Part shown: piece by piece, positions 22,123 through 31,720 of the stretch
How the letters are laid out: each line of letters starts with the position of its first letter
Position numbering within the stretch: position 1 is the first letter of the stretch
Assembly (NCBI GenBank): GCA_046153505.1
Contig: JBJXDT010000034.1
Coordinates: 1-34,072, forward strand
From: JBJXDT01 sp046153505
Lineage (GTDB): Bacteria > Pseudomonadota > Gammaproteobacteria > Burkholderiales > Methylophilaceae
Direction: 5' to 3'
DNA: 34,072 bases
Notes under the pieces: generated by a model
Databases searched by the model: none
Told to the model about the DNA's origin: nothing
Seen by the model: the letters and a program-made list of their open reading frames with translations, nothing else
Program-made: the position numbers and the translations under genes

Positions 22123-22746
22123 ATGTTCAAATCTAAAGTTTTAAAAGTTCATATCATCATATTAATTGTCGGCCTTGTTTTTCTATGTGTTTACTTTATA
22201 CCCAACGCCAACGCTGGCACGATTGTTAAATGGGTGGATGCGCAAGGTGTTACGCACTATGGGGACAGACTTCCGGCGCAGGAAGCAGGTCGCAATAACT
22301 CTGAAATAAACGGGCATGGAATTACCGTCAGACAAAAAACGCAAGACGATGGCAAGCAAAGCCAACAAGATGAAGAGAAACTTGCGCAGCAACATAAAGA
22401 CAGCATATTGCTTGCCTCTTACACCAAAGCCGAAGAAATTGATTTAGCCCGCGACCGCAACTTACAAATGGATCAAGCCACGCTTCAGGCACTTACCTCG
22501 CAGAAAGAGGGTGTGCTTGGTAGAACTGGACGTAACCAAAAGCTGGCTGATGGATTTCGTCAGAAAGATAAGCCTGTTCCTGCTTATTTAACGGAAGAAT
22601 TAAAACTTTCCAAAGCTGAGGCTAGTAGGCTTGACAAGCAAATCGCCGAGCGAAAGCTCAGTATGGAAGACACTAAAAAACGTTTTGCAAATGAAAAAGC
22701 ACGTTTTATTGAATTGAAACAAACCAACGGCTCAACAACCAAGTAA
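22123..22746 (+). CDS. DUF4124 domain exported protein
   Basis: From the ATG at 22123 this is 207 residues: a signal or anchor segment (VHIIILIVGLVFLCVYFIPNANA), then the DUF4124 motif GTIVKWVDAQGVTHYGDRLPAQEAG. The rest is charged and Gln/Lys-rich, probably coiled coil (about 150-200: LSKAEASRLDKQIAERKLSMEDTKKRF in part). DUF4124 domains sit at the start of many betaproteobacterial periplasmic proteins and have no settled function. An in-frame TTG at 22111 overlapping pyrE is possible but less likely. It is convergent with gatB, 11 nt away. Confidence 0.85.
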   Translation: MFKSKVLKVHIIILIVGLVFLCVYFIPNANAGTIVKWVDAQGVTHYGDRLPAQEAGRNNSEINGHGITVRQKTQDDGKQSQQDEEKLAQQHKDSILLASYTKAEEIDLARDRNLQMDQATLQALTSQKEGVLGRTGRNQKLADGFRQKDKPVPAYLTEELKLSKAEASRLDKQIAERKLSMEDTKKRFANEKARFIELKQTNGSTTK

Positions 22747-22757
22747 TACCAAGCTAG

Positions 22758-24206
22758 CTAACTCGTCAGTTTTTTCTTTAATATTTCATTCACTTGTGCA
22801 GGGTTGGCCTTACCTTTTGAGGCTTTCATACATTGACCCACCAGTGCATTAAAGGCTTTATCCTTGCCTGATTTAAACTCTTCAACCATGGCTTGGTTTT
22901 GTGCCAACACTTCGTCTATGATGCCTTCAATCGCGCCTGTGTCTGACACTTGTTTTAGCCCTTTAGCTTCAATAATCGCATCAACTTCACCTTCGCCAGT
23001 CCACATGGCTTCAAACACTTGTTTGGCGGCGTTGTTTGAGATAGTATTGTCGGCAATACGTTTAAGCAACTGTGCGAGTTGTGTTGCACTCACGGGTGAA
23101 TCAGAAATCGTTTTATCTTCAGCATTAAGTTTGGCAGACACTGCGCCCATTACCCAGTTTGCAGCCAGTTTTGCATCTGCACCTGAACTAACAGACATCA
23201 CAAAATAATTCGCCAAGTCTCGACTTGATGTAAGGCTGGAAGCATCATAACTTGATAACACATACTCACTCTCGAAGCGTGCTTTCATTGCTTCGGGCAG
23301 CTCTGGCATTTCTGCCTGTACTTTAGCTTTGTCCGCTTGTGTAATTTCCAATGGCAACAAATCAGGGTCTGGAAAATAGCGATAGTCGTTGGCTTCTTCC
23401 TTGCTACGCATCGCACGTGTTTCTCCCGTGTCTGGATTAAACAACACTGTGGCTTGCTGGATTTTTCCGCCATCTTCTAGCGTTTCAATTTGCCATTGGG
23501 TTTCATACTCGATGGCTTGTTGCATAAATTTAAAAGAATTGAGATTCTTAATTTCGCGGCGTGTGCCCAGCTTCTCAGTGCCTTTTGGACGCACAGATAC
23601 ATTCACATCGCAACGGAAACTGCCTTCTTGCATATTACCGTCGCAAATATCTATCCATTGCACAAGTTCATGCAGCTTTTTGGCATAGGCCACTGCCTCG
23701 GCTGCACTGCGCATATCGGGTTCGGTCACAATTTCCAATAATGGTGTACCTGCACGATTTAAATCTATTCCAGACATGCCCTCAACTGCGCCATGCACTG
23801 ATTTACCTGCATCTTCTTCCAAGTGCGCACGGGTAATGTTAATCACTTTCTCATAAGCTTGATTTTTACCAACGGCAGGCACTTGGATGGTCACTTTACC
23901 TTTCCCAACTACTGGCAATTCAAATTGACTAATTTGGTAGCCTTTTGGCAAATCGGGATAAAAATAATTTTTACGTGCAAACACACTACGTGGCGCTATT
24001 TCTGCTTCTATGGACAAACCAAACTTAATCGCGCAGTGAACGGCCTCTTTATTAAGTACAGGCAAAACACCCGGCAGAGCAATGCTCACCTCGCACGCTT
24101 GTGTATTGGGCTCCGCGCCATAGGTTGTTGAGGCGCCACTAAAAATTTTGGTTTTGGTTTTTAATTGTGTATGGGTCTCTAACCCAATTACGACTTCCCA
24201 TTCCAT
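22758..24206 (-). CDS. gatB: Asp/Glu-tRNA(Asn/Gln) amidotransferase subunit B
   Basis: GatB binds misacylated tRNA and activates its Glu or Asp for amidation within the GatCAB complex. The 482-residue protein opens MEWEVVIGLETHTQLKTKTKIFSG and contains the cradle blocks ARKNYFYPDLPKGYQISQFE, HLEEDAGKS, GIDLNRAGTPLLEIVTEPDM, MQEGSFRCDVNVSVRPKG and KNLNSFKFMQQAIEYE. A C-terminal YqeY-like tail follows, ending in KANPAQVNEILKKKL. It overlaps gatA by one base. Confidence 0.97.
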   Translation of the reverse strand: MEWEVVIGLETHTQLKTKTKIFSGASTTYGAEPNTQACEVSIALPGVLPVLNKEAVHCAIKFGLSIEAEIAPRSVFARKNYFYPDLPKGYQISQFELPVVGKGKVTIQVPAVGKNQAYEKVINITRAHLEEDAGKSVHGAVEGMSGIDLNRAGTPLLEIVTEPDMRSAAEAVAYAKKLHELVQWIDICDGNMQEGSFRCDVNVSVRPKGTEKLGTRREIKNLNSFKFMQQAIEYETQWQIETLEDGGKIQQATVLFNPDTGETRAMRSKEEANDYRYFPDPDLLPLEITQADKAKVQAEMPELPEAMKARFESEYVLSSYDASSLTSSRDLANYFVMSVSSGADAKLAANWVMGAVSAKLNAEDKTISDSPVSATQLAQLLKRIADNTISNNAAKQVFEAMWTGEGEVDAIIEAKGLKQVSDTGAIEGIIDEVLAQNQAMVEEFKSGKDKAFNALVGQCMKASKGKANPAQVNEILKKKLTS

Positions 24207-25675
24207 TATTCAACCCCTACTGGCATACGCGTATGCCAATCTGTCACTTCTTGATAAGCGTGTGCAACATCTAACATACGCGCCTCATCAAAATAATTAC
24301 CCATCAGTTGCAAGCCTACAGGCAAACCATTACTAAACCCCGCAGGGATGCTCATGCCTGGCAAACCTGCCAAGTTGGTGGCGATGGTGTATACGTCTTG
24401 CAGGTACATGGCGACTGGGTCATCGGCTTTTTCCCCCGCTTTAAATGCGGTAGAGGGCGCTGTTGGGCCCATGATAATGTCGCATTGTTTAAACGCTTCG
24501 GTAAAGTCTTGTGCGATTAAACGGCGAATTTGTTGCGCTTTGAGGTAATACGCATCGTAATAGCCTGCACTTAGCACATAAGTGCCAATCAAAATACGGC
24601 GTTTGACTTCGGCACCAAAGCCTTCGGCACGCGATTTCATGTACATATCCATCAAATCATCATATTCTGCGGCACGGTGACCATAACGCACGCCATCATA
24701 GCGTGAGAGATTAGAACTGGCTTCCGCAGGTGCTAAAACGTAATACACAGGGATCGACAATTGCGTGTTCGGCAATGAAATATCGACGACTGTTGCACCT
24801 AATTTTTTATATTCTGTTATTGCTTCTTGCACCACTTTTGCGACACCTGCATCTAAGCCTTCGGCAAAGTATTCTTTTGGCAATCCGATACGCAAGCCTT
24901 TGAGTGGCTGGTTAACCGTCATGCCGGCTAAACCACGCGTGTAATCTTCTTTTGGGCGATTGAGGCTGGTGGAATCGCGCTCATCAAAACCTGCCATCAC
25001 GTTCATCATAAGGGCGCAATCTTCCGCTGATTTTGCCATTGGACCTGCTTGGTCGAGTGATGACGCAAAAGCAATCATGCCATAACGCGAAACCAAGCCA
25101 TAAGTTGGTTTTAAGCCAGTAAAGCCACACAGTGAGGCTGGTTGGCGAATCGAGCCGCCTGTGTCCGTACCCGTGGCTGCGGCACATAAACGTGCTGCCA
25201 CCGCAGCAGCTGAACCGCCAGAGCTACCGCCTGGTACGCGGTCAAAATCCCAAGGGTTTTTCACACCACCAAAATAACTGGTCTCATTGGATGAACCCAT
25301 GGCGAATTCATCCATATTGGTTTTGCCCAAATTCACTGCGCCAACAGCGTCAAACTGGCTAATCACATGGGCATCATATGGCGCAACAAAATTAGCCAAC
25401 ATCTTAGAGCCGCAAGTTGTTTGCCATTCTTTAGCACAAAAAATATCTTTTTGTGCTATCGGAATGCCAGTGAGGGCTTGCGCCTTATCTTTGGCAATTA
25501 AGTCGTCAGCAGCTTTTGCTTGTGTGAGGGTTTTAGCTTCATCTAAAGCAATATAAGCATTTATTTTCGGGTTGTATTTGCGAATGCGATTTAAAAATTC
25601 CTGCGTCATTTCAACACTTGAAATTTTTTGAGTTGCCAGCATTTCACTGAGCATTTTTAGGCTACTGTTAATCAT
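24206..25675 (-). CDS. gatA: Asp/Glu-tRNA(Asn/Gln) amidotransferase subunit A
   Basis: GatA is the amidase subunit that frees ammonia from glutamine. The 489-residue amidase-signature protein has the Ser-cisSer-Lys triad K76 (GIPIAQKDIFC), S151 (VPGGSSGGSAAAVAA) and S175 (GTDTGGSIRQPASLCG). These place each residue three positions below the usual GatA numbering, so the core is intact. It lies between gatC (11 nt upstream) and gatB. Presence of GatCAB implies that Gln- or Asn-tRNA is made by transamidation in this organism, at least for one amino acid. Confidence 0.97.
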   Translation of the reverse strand: MINSSLKMLSEMLATQKISSVEMTQEFLNRIRKYNPKINAYIALDEAKTLTQAKAADDLIAKDKAQALTGIPIAQKDIFCAKEWQTTCGSKMLANFVAPYDAHVISQFDAVGAVNLGKTNMDEFAMGSSNETSYFGGVKNPWDFDRVPGGSSGGSAAAVAARLCAAATGTDTGGSIRQPASLCGFTGLKPTYGLVSRYGMIAFASSLDQAGPMAKSAEDCALMMNVMAGFDERDSTSLNRPKEDYTRGLAGMTVNQPLKGLRIGLPKEYFAEGLDAGVAKVVQEAITEYKKLGATVVDISLPNTQLSIPVYYVLAPAEASSNLSRYDGVRYGHRAAEYDDLMDMYMKSRAEGFGAEVKRRILIGTYVLSAGYYDAYYLKAQQIRRLIAQDFTEAFKQCDIIMGPTAPSTAFKAGEKADDPVAMYLQDVYTIATNLAGLPGMSIPAGFSNGLPVGLQLMGNYFDEARMLDVAHAYQEVTDWHTRMPVGVE

Positions 25676-25686
25676 TTGCTAAACTT

Positions 25687-25974
25687 TTATTCGATAACTT
25701 TTGGTACAAGGTACAAACCATCCGCCACTGCGGGTGCATTTTTTTGAAACGCCTCACGTTGATTGGATTTTGTCACAACGTCTTCCCGAAGTCGCTGCAC
25801 CACATCTTGCGAATGTGACATAGGTACAATACCCATAGTATCTACAGCCTGCATTTGCTCAATCAAGCCAAGTATTCCTGAGAGTTTTACTAGTGTTGCT
25901 TCCGCTTCCGCGTCGCTAACTTCGATGCGGGCGAGGTGTGCAATGCGCTTTATATCTAAAATGTTGAGTGACAT
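25687..25974 (-). CDS. gatC: Asp/Glu-tRNA(Asn/Gln) amidotransferase subunit C
   Basis: GatC is the small linker that stabilises GatA-GatB. The 95-residue protein has the family N-terminus LDIKRIAHLARIEVSDAEAE, a central helix ILGLIEQMQAVDT, and the end pattern VQRLREDVVTKSNQREAFQKNAPAVADGLYLVPKVIE. It leads gatC-gatA-gatB and is divergent from mreB. The ATG lacks a good Shine-Dalgarno. Confidence 0.95.
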   Translation of the reverse strand: MSLNILDIKRIAHLARIEVSDAEAEATLVKLSGILGLIEQMQAVDTMGIVPMSHSQDVVQRLREDVVTKSNQREAFQKNAPAVADGLYLVPKVIE

Positions 25975-25990
25975 GATTATTTTTTAATAA

Positions 25991-26048
25991 ATTGTTTGTA
26001 ACAATATGTAAATGCGGCTTAATTTTAGACCGAATATACGGTATTATA
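25991..26048. promoter_or_regulatory. gatC-mreB divergent control region
   Basis: Two dyads stand in the 150-nt gap. ATTGTT-TGT-AACAAT (25991-26005) is a perfect 6-bp inverted repeat close to gatC. GGTAT-T-ATACC (26040-26050 region) contains TATAAT on the minus strand (26048-26043) for gatC and TATTAT on the plus strand (26042-26047) for mreB, so the two directions may share one -10 region. The -35 matches are poor on both sides. Confidence 0.4.
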
Positions 26049-26124
26049 CCCTGATTTAGAGCGCGCCTTAAGAGTTGCATGTGCAAGAATTGGGTGAGTT
26101 TAAGCAAAGCACAGGAAAAACAAT

Positions 26125-27168
26125 ATGTTCGGTTCAATAAGTAGCTATTTTTCAAATGATTTAGCCATCGATTTAGGTACAGCAAACACCCTCATTTATG
26201 CACGCGGCAGAGGCATCGTTTTAGATGAGCCTTCAGTAGTTGCAATCCGCATGGAAGGTGGTCCTAACAGTAAAAAGATTTTGTTAGCCGTTGGTACAGA
26301 AGCAAAAGGCATGCTTGGGCGCGCGCCTGCAAATATTCAAGCCATTCGTCCAATGAAAGACGGTGTGATTGCTGACTTCACAGTCACCGAGCAAATGCTC
26401 AAATTTTTCATCCGCAAAGTGCATGAATCGCGCTGGTTTTCACCTAGCCCTCGCATCATTATCTGCGTACCCGTTGGCTCCACCCAAGTAGAGCGTCGTG
26501 CGATTAAAGAATCTGCTGAGCGCGCTGGTGCCAAACAAGTATTTTTAATCGAAGAGCCTATGGCGGCTGCTATAGGAGCAGACATGCCCGTCGCAGAAGC
26601 AACTGGGTCGATGGTAGTGGACATTGGTGGCGGCACAACAGAAGTGGGCGTCATTTCATTAGGTGGTATCGTTTACGCAAAATCAGAACGTGTAGGCGGC
26701 GATAAGTTTGACCAAGCGATTATCGATTACATACGCCGCAATTACGGCATGCAAATATCCGAGCCAACTGCCGAAGCAATCAAGAAAAAAATTGGTTCTG
26801 CTTTTCCAGGCTCTGAAGTGTTAGAAATGGAAGTCACAGGCCGCAACTTGGCAGAAGGCTTACCACGTAAATTTACAATTTCTAGTAACGAAATTTTAGA
26901 AGCTTTGACTGAGCCGCTAAATGCGATTGTGGGTGCTGTAAAATCTGCGCTTGAGCAAACTCCACCAGAATTAGGTGCCGACATTGCCGAAAAAGGTATG
27001 GTGCTTACAGGTGGCGGTGCACTGCTAAGAGACCTAGACAGATTACTCATGGAAGAAACGGGCTTGCCAGTGATTGTTGCAGAAGATCCTTTAACCTGTG
27101 TGGCGCGTGGTTGTGGCCGTGCACTTGAGGAAATGGACAAACTAGGTAATGTGTTTGCTAGCGAATAA
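26125..27168 (+). CDS. mreB: Rod shape-determining protein MreB
   Basis: MreB is the bacterial actin that guides lateral-wall synthesis at the inner membrane. The 347-residue protein has phosphate 1 DLGTANTLIYARG, phosphate 2 VVDIGGGTTEVGVISLGG, and the adenosine motif VLTGGGALLRDLD, plus IICVPVGSTQVERRAI. The N-terminal MFGSISSYFSNDLAID amphipathic start fits membrane attachment. AGGA lies about 9 nt before the ATG. It heads the cell-shape cluster. Confidence 0.98.
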   Translation: MFGSISSYFSNDLAIDLGTANTLIYARGRGIVLDEPSVVAIRMEGGPNSKKILLAVGTEAKGMLGRAPANIQAIRPMKDGVIADFTVTEQMLKFFIRKVHESRWFSPSPRIIICVPVGSTQVERRAIKESAERAGAKQVFLIEEPMAAAIGADMPVAEATGSMVVDIGGGTTEVGVISLGGIVYAKSERVGGDKFDQAIIDYIRRNYGMQISEPTAEAIKKKIGSAFPGSEVLEMEVTGRNLAEGLPRKFTISSNEILEALTEPLNAIVGAVKSALEQTPPELGADIAEKGMVLTGGGALLRDLDRLLMEETGLPVIVAEDPLTCVARGCGRALEEMDKLGNVFASE

Positions 27169-27171
27169 TAA

Positions 27172-27191
27172 GCAACTAATAAATTTGTTGC
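27172..27191 (+). promoter_or_regulatory. Small stem between mreB and mreC
   Basis: GCAAC (27172-27176) pairs with GTTGC (27187-27191) around a 10-nt AT-rich loop, filling most of the 29-nt gap before mreC, which has no visible Shine-Dalgarno. It could lower mreC output relative to mreB, as MreB is needed in excess. Stem length is short and chance is possible. Confidence 0.3.
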
Positions 27192-27197
27192 ATTGGC

Positions 27198-28163
27198 ATG
27201 CTTAAGGGCGTTCATCAAAAACTAGACCCCCAACAAACCCCAGCTTTTTTCGTTCGTGGCGCTAGCGCATTTTCTCGCATGATGTTTTTCTGTGCCCTTT
27301 CCATCATCATGATGGCAATGGATGCGCGCTTAAGTTACCTCTCTCAAGTACGTCAAGCCTTTATTGGTGCGTTGCATCCATTTGAAATGATGGCAAACGC
27401 ACCTAGTGATTGGTATCGCGATGTTAAAAAATACTTTTCTGCACACAATCAGTTAGTACAAGAGAATTACGCGCTGAAACAACAAGCATTTGAGCAGAAA
27501 GTGATGCTACAACGTTTGAATACCATTCAAGCGGAGAATGTGCATTTACGTAGCCTGCTCAATGGCAATATCCCCATTCAACCCAAAGCAATTTTGGGTG
27601 AAATTTCGCATACAGGGCGCGATCCATTTACGAGCGTAGTGGTTGTCAATCGTGGCAGTCAGCACAATATCAAGGCTGGCCAAGCAGTTGTCGATTCCAA
27701 AGGTGTCATCGGTCAAGTCACAAGGGTGTATCCATTTAGTAGCGAAGTTACACTGATTACCGACAAGGACTTATCTATCCCCATTCAAATTGAGCGCAAT
27801 CAACTGCGAGCAATTGCTTTTGGTGAGGGTAACAATACTTTAGACATTCCATACTTACCCACAAATGTCGATATTAAAGAAGGAGATAAATTAGTCACAT
27901 CGGGCATTGATGGCATTTATCCTGCTGGTTTGGCCGTTGCCACCGTAACCAAAATCCAACAAAATCAAGAATCACCATTTGCAAAAATTATCTGCACGCC
28001 AATTGCAGAAGTTACTAATCATTTACAGTTGTTGCTTCTAGATCTGCCCGAAGATAAGGAAGCGGAATTACCTCAAGAACCTGCACCAACTGAAAAAACC
28101 GCTACAGATGCAAAAAAACCTAACTCTGGCAAGCCTAAGGCAAAAAATCGTGCGTCCCGCTAA
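27198..28163 (+). CDS. mreC: Rod shape-determining protein MreC
   Basis: MreC is a single-pass periplasmic scaffold linking MreB to PBP2. The 321-residue protein has a membrane segment near 28-45 (MMFFCALSIIMMAMD), a coiled coil with leucine/glutamine repeats (about 80-120: LVQENYALKQQAFEQKV) and the beta domains with GRDPFTSVVVVNRGSQHNIKAGQAVVD and GVIGQVTRVYPFSSEVTLITD. A Pro/Lys-rich tail (KDAK- and KPK-type) ends it. mreD starts before its end. Confidence 0.95.
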   Translation: MLKGVHQKLDPQQTPAFFVRGASAFSRMMFFCALSIIMMAMDARLSYLSQVRQAFIGALHPFEMMANAPSDWYRDVKKYFSAHNQLVQENYALKQQAFEQKVMLQRLNTIQAENVHLRSLLNGNIPIQPKAILGEISHTGRDPFTSVVVVNRGSQHNIKAGQAVVDSKGVIGQVTRVYPFSSEVTLITDKDLSIPIQIERNQLRAIAFGEGNNTLDIPYLPTNVDIKEGDKLVTSGIDGIYPAGLAVATVTKIQQNQESPFAKIICTPIAEVTNHLQLLLLDLPEDKEAELPQEPAPTEKTATDAKKPNSGKPKAKNRASR

Positions 28164-28626
28164 CCTAGTTATTGTTTATTTTTCACTGTTTTTGGCCATA
28201 CTCTGCCAACTATTTCCTTGGGTTGGTCAAGGCGTCATTTTTCGCCCCGATTTTATGTTGGTTGTACTCCTTTACTGGCTACTACGTGCACCAAATCTCT
28301 GCAACATTGGCACAGCGTGGCTTGTGGGTTTATTGGTAGATTTGGCCACTGGCAGCTTGCTTGGCCAGCATGCACTGTCCTTTACCCTCACCGCCTATTT
28401 GGGTCTACTATACCAGCGCAGACTTGTATTGTTTAATCTTTGGCAGCTTGCAGCTTACGCATTTGCCTTATTGTTTTTTGAACGCATTACTATTTTGATA
28501 CTTAAATTATTTGCTGGCAACGATAACCCTGGCTGGCATTACTTTTGGCCCATTTTAACGAGCATGCTGCTATGGCAGGCGATGATATTTACTTTTGGGT
28601 CTATTACACGCCCGAAATCCAACTAA
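28150..28626 (+). CDS. mreD: Rod shape-determining protein MreD
   Basis: MreD is an inner-membrane component of the elongasome. From the GTG at 28150 it is 158 residues with five to six hydrophobic segments: ANLVIVYFSLFLAILCQLFPWV, FMLVVLLYWLLRAPN, GTAWLVGLLVDLATGSLLGQHALSFTL and ILTSMLLWQAMIF among them. An ATG at 28108 in the same frame is the alternative and would overlap mreC by 56 nt; I prefer 28150 because the extra N-terminus is hydrophilic and AAGG lies 9 nt before the GTG. The start is uncertain, the gene is not. Confidence 0.88.
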   Translation: MRPANLVIVYFSLFLAILCQLFPWVGQGVIFRPDFMLVVLLYWLLRAPNLCNIGTAWLVGLLVDLATGSLLGQHALSFTLTAYLGLLYQRRLVLFNLWQLAAYAFALLFFERITILILKLFAGNDNPGWHYFWPILTSMLLWQAMIFTFGSITRPKSN

Positions 28627-28642
28627 GACGCCACAAGTCAGC

Positions 28643-30595
28643 ATGCGCTCTAGCAACGAACTCAAAAATTATCAGCACGAACAGCATGATTTTAAGTTAC
28701 GTTTAGCCGTACTCGGCTTGCTAGTAGTTGTTGCATTTAGCGCTCTGACTATACGTTTTTATTTTTTGCAGGTAAAACGATATGATTACTACCAAACTTT
28801 AGCCGAGAATAACCGTATCTCAATTGTGCCAATCACGCCTAATCGTGGTTTGATTACAGATAGAAACGGCGTGGTATTAGCACATAATTTCTTTGTTTAT
28901 ACACTAGAAATCACTCCCTCTAAAGTGGAAAATTTAGATAATACCATTGCTGAGTTAGCTAAGCTGGTTGAGGTTTCTAGTTTTGATTTAAAGCGTTTTA
29001 ATAAACTCAAAGATCAAAGTCACAATTTTGAAAGCATCCCACTTAGAACCCATTTAAACGAAATCGAAGCTGCAAAATTTGCAGTCAACCGCTTTCGTTT
29101 CCCTGGTGTAGAGCTTAAATCTCGGTTGTTCCGTCACTATCCACTCGGTAAAATGGGTGCACACATGATTGGCTACATTGGCCGTATCAATGATAAAGAT
29201 TTGGCCAATATGGAAGAGGCCGACACGCTTTCAAATTACAAGGGCTCAGACCATATCGGTAAAAGTGGCATTGAACAGTCTTACGAATTGCAACTCCATG
29301 GCACCACAGGGTTTCAACAAGTGGAAATCGATGCGGATGGTCAAGCAGTGCGTACACTTACCAGCACAGCGCCCATTTCAGGCAATAATATTGTGTTGTC
29401 AGTGGACATTAAACTGCAAGAGATTGCAGAAACAGCTTTTGCCGAGCATCGTGGCGCACTAGTGGCCATAAAACCAACTACGGGCGAAGTGCTGGCATTT
29501 GTCAGTATGCCAACTTATGATCCAAATTTATTTGTGGATGGTATCGATGTTGACAATTGGAACCAACTTAACAATTCACTAGATAAGCCACTGATTAACC
29601 GTCCTTTACGCGGTATTTACCCACCTGGCTCCACATTTAAACCTTTTGTTGCGCTCGCAGGTTTGGAGGCGGGTAAACGTTTACCCCCTTATAGTATTAA
29701 CGACCCTGGTTACTTTTCGCTCCCAAATAGCGCGCATCAATATCGTGATTGGAAACCTGGTGGTCATGGTGTTGTCGATATACGTCGCGCAATTACCATA
29801 TCATGCGATACCTTCTTTTATGGTCTTGCAATGGAATTAGGCATAGACAAACTTAGTAGCTTTGTCCGCCACTTTGGTTTTGGCATCAAAAGCGGCATTG
29901 ATATTAATGGCGAAATTGCAGGCTTACTGCCTACGCCAGAATGGAAAATGCGCCGTTACAAACAACCTTGGTATATGGGTGAGACTGTAATCACAGGCAT
30001 CGGGCAAGGCTACACTTTAGTTACGCCTATGCAATTAGCACAGGCCACAGCTATCTTAGCAAATAAGGGCGTAGCAATTCGACCTAGGTTAGTAAGTGGA
30101 ATAACCAACACCAAAACGGGTGCTGTTAGTATCGTAAAGCCTACTGTAACTGAAAGAATTGCACTAAATGAAGGTAACCTAGAAATTGTTAAGTTGGGGA
30201 TGATTGACGTAACTATGCCTGGGGGCACTGCGGCCAGTGTAGGCGCAAATGCAGGCTACAGCATTGCTGCCAAAACTGGCACCGCACAAGTGATAGGTAT
30301 GAAGAAAAACGAAAAATATAACGCTAATGCAATTGATGAGCGCCATCGTGACCATGCTTTATTTATTGCCTACGCGCCAGCCGAAGACCCCAAAATTGCA
30401 CTTGCTCTGATTGTAGAAAATGGTGGTCATGGTGGCTCAGCCGCAGGTCCGATTGCTCGAAAAGTAATGGATTACTATTTACTTGGCAAGTTCCCACCTA
30501 TTGAGCCAGATCCAGAAGCTAATCCTAAAAATGCTACTGGAGTTGCTCCAAAACCCTTACCAACAAATGCGCCTGAGGAAGACATTCATGATTGA
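28643..30595 (+). CDS. mrdA: Penicillin-binding protein 2 (elongation transpeptidase)
   Basis: PBP2 cross-links peptidoglycan during lateral growth with RodA. The 650-residue protein from ATG 28643 has an N-terminal anchor (LRLAVLGLLVVVAFSALTIRFYFL), the dimerisation domain with TPNRGLITDRNG, and the transpeptidase domain with S330-T-F-K in YPPGSTFKPF, S387-C-D in AITISCDTFFY and K544-T-G in AAKTGTAQV. The serine falls at the same number as in E. coli PBP2. A TTG further upstream in frame (28595) overlaps mreD and is not needed. Length is normal. Confidence 0.97.
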   Translation: MRSSNELKNYQHEQHDFKLRLAVLGLLVVVAFSALTIRFYFLQVKRYDYYQTLAENNRISIVPITPNRGLITDRNGVVLAHNFFVYTLEITPSKVENLDNTIAELAKLVEVSSFDLKRFNKLKDQSHNFESIPLRTHLNEIEAAKFAVNRFRFPGVELKSRLFRHYPLGKMGAHMIGYIGRINDKDLANMEEADTLSNYKGSDHIGKSGIEQSYELQLHGTTGFQQVEIDADGQAVRTLTSTAPISGNNIVLSVDIKLQEIAETAFAEHRGALVAIKPTTGEVLAFVSMPTYDPNLFVDGIDVDNWNQLNNSLDKPLINRPLRGIYPPGSTFKPFVALAGLEAGKRLPPYSINDPGYFSLPNSAHQYRDWKPGGHGVVDIRRAITISCDTFFYGLAMELGIDKLSSFVRHFGFGIKSGIDINGEIAGLLPTPEWKMRRYKQPWYMGETVITGIGQGYTLVTPMQLAQATAILANKGVAIRPRLVSGITNTKTGAVSIVKPTVTERIALNEGNLEIVKLGMIDVTMPGGTAASVGANAGYSIAAKTGTAQVIGMKKNEKYNANAIDERHRDHALFIAYAPAEDPKIALALIVENGGHGGSAAGPIARKVMDYYLLGKFPPIEPDPEANPKNATGVAPKPLPTNAPEEDIHD

Positions 30596-30603
30596 GATAA
30601 GCC

Positions 30604-31701
30604 ATGTTTAACGAAATTATTCAGGGTTTGCTTAAGCATATCGATTCCTTTTTAATAAGTTGCGTGCTTTTTACCATGCTTGTCGGACTGTTTGTTTTAT
30701 ATAGCGCATCTGGACAAAGTTTCGATCGTATAAGTGCTCAATTGGTCAATATTGCTATTGCGCTAGTGGTCATGTGGTTAACAGCAAACATATCACCCCA
30801 AACTCTTGAGCGCATTGCACTCCCCGTTTACATTATCGGTATAGTGCTACTTATCTGCGTTGCACTTTTTGGTGATGTCAGCCACGGCGCCCGCCGTTGG
30901 CTAAACTTGGGTTTTACCAAAATTCAGCCCTCTGAAATCATGCGTATCGCTGTGCCGCTATTGCTGGCTTGGTTTTTTGCTAAACGGGAAAGAAGTCACC
31001 GCATAACAGACTTTGCTATTGCCGCAGTTTTGCTACTCATTCCAGTTGCACTTATACTTAAACAACCAGACTTAGGCACCGCTTTACTTATCGGTGCTTC
31101 TGGCTTTTTTGTGTTATTTTTGGCAGGATTAAGCTGGAAATTTTTAATCGGAGGTGCAATAGCAATTGGGGCATCGATGCCATTTTTCTGGTCTATGTTG
31201 CACGACTATCAGCGCAAGCGCATAGAAATCTTGATTGACCCTTCGCAAGACCCCCTTGGCGCAGGCTATCACACCATACAAGCCACCATTGCGCTTGGCT
31301 CTGGCGGGCTTACGGGCAAAGGCTGGCTTAATGGTTCACAAGCGCAATTGGACTTTCTGCCAGAACGTACCACAGACTTTATTTTTGCTGTGTTTGGAGA
31401 GGAGTTTGGTCTAATTGGCAACTTATTGCTACTGACACTATTTAGCTTGATTATTGTAAGAGGTATTGTGATTGCGTCTCAAGCAAAAAGCACCTTCACG
31501 CGCCTATTGGCAGGCAGTATAACGCTCACTTTTTTTACATACGCATTTGTAAATATTGGGATGGTGAGTGGCATATTACCTGTAGTTGGTGTGCCGCTGC
31601 CCCTAATAAGCTATGGCGGTACTTCGATGGTTACGCTACTGATAGGATTTGGTATTTTAATGAGCATTCAAACACACAAAAAACTAGTCGCTTCTGGCTA
31701 A
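30604..31701 (+). CDS. rodA: Rod shape-determining glycosyltransferase RodA
   Basis: RodA is the SEDS peptidoglycan polymerase paired with PBP2. The 365-residue membrane protein has about ten helices and the SEDS blocks ARRWLNLGFTKIQPSEIMRIAVPL, LKQPDLGTALLI, RKRIEILIDPSQDPLGAGYHTIQA, FLPERTTDFIFAVFGEEFGLIG and VVGVPLPLISYGGTSM. These support RodA over FtsW together with the mrdA neighbour 8 nt upstream. It is full length and normal. Confidence 0.97.
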   Translation: MFNEIIQGLLKHIDSFLISCVLFTMLVGLFVLYSASGQSFDRISAQLVNIAIALVVMWLTANISPQTLERIALPVYIIGIVLLICVALFGDVSHGARRWLNLGFTKIQPSEIMRIAVPLLLAWFFAKRERSHRITDFAIAAVLLLIPVALILKQPDLGTALLIGASGFFVLFLAGLSWKFLIGGAIAIGASMPFFWSMLHDYQRKRIEILIDPSQDPLGAGYHTIQATIALGSGGLTGKGWLNGSQAQLDFLPERTTDFIFAVFGEEFGLIGNLLLLTLFSLIIVRGIVIASQAKSTFTRLLAGSITLTFFTYAFVNIGMVSGILPVVGVPLPLISYGGTSMVTLLIGFGILMSIQTHKKLVASG

Positions 31702-31720
31702 TATAGAAAGAGTGTCACTT

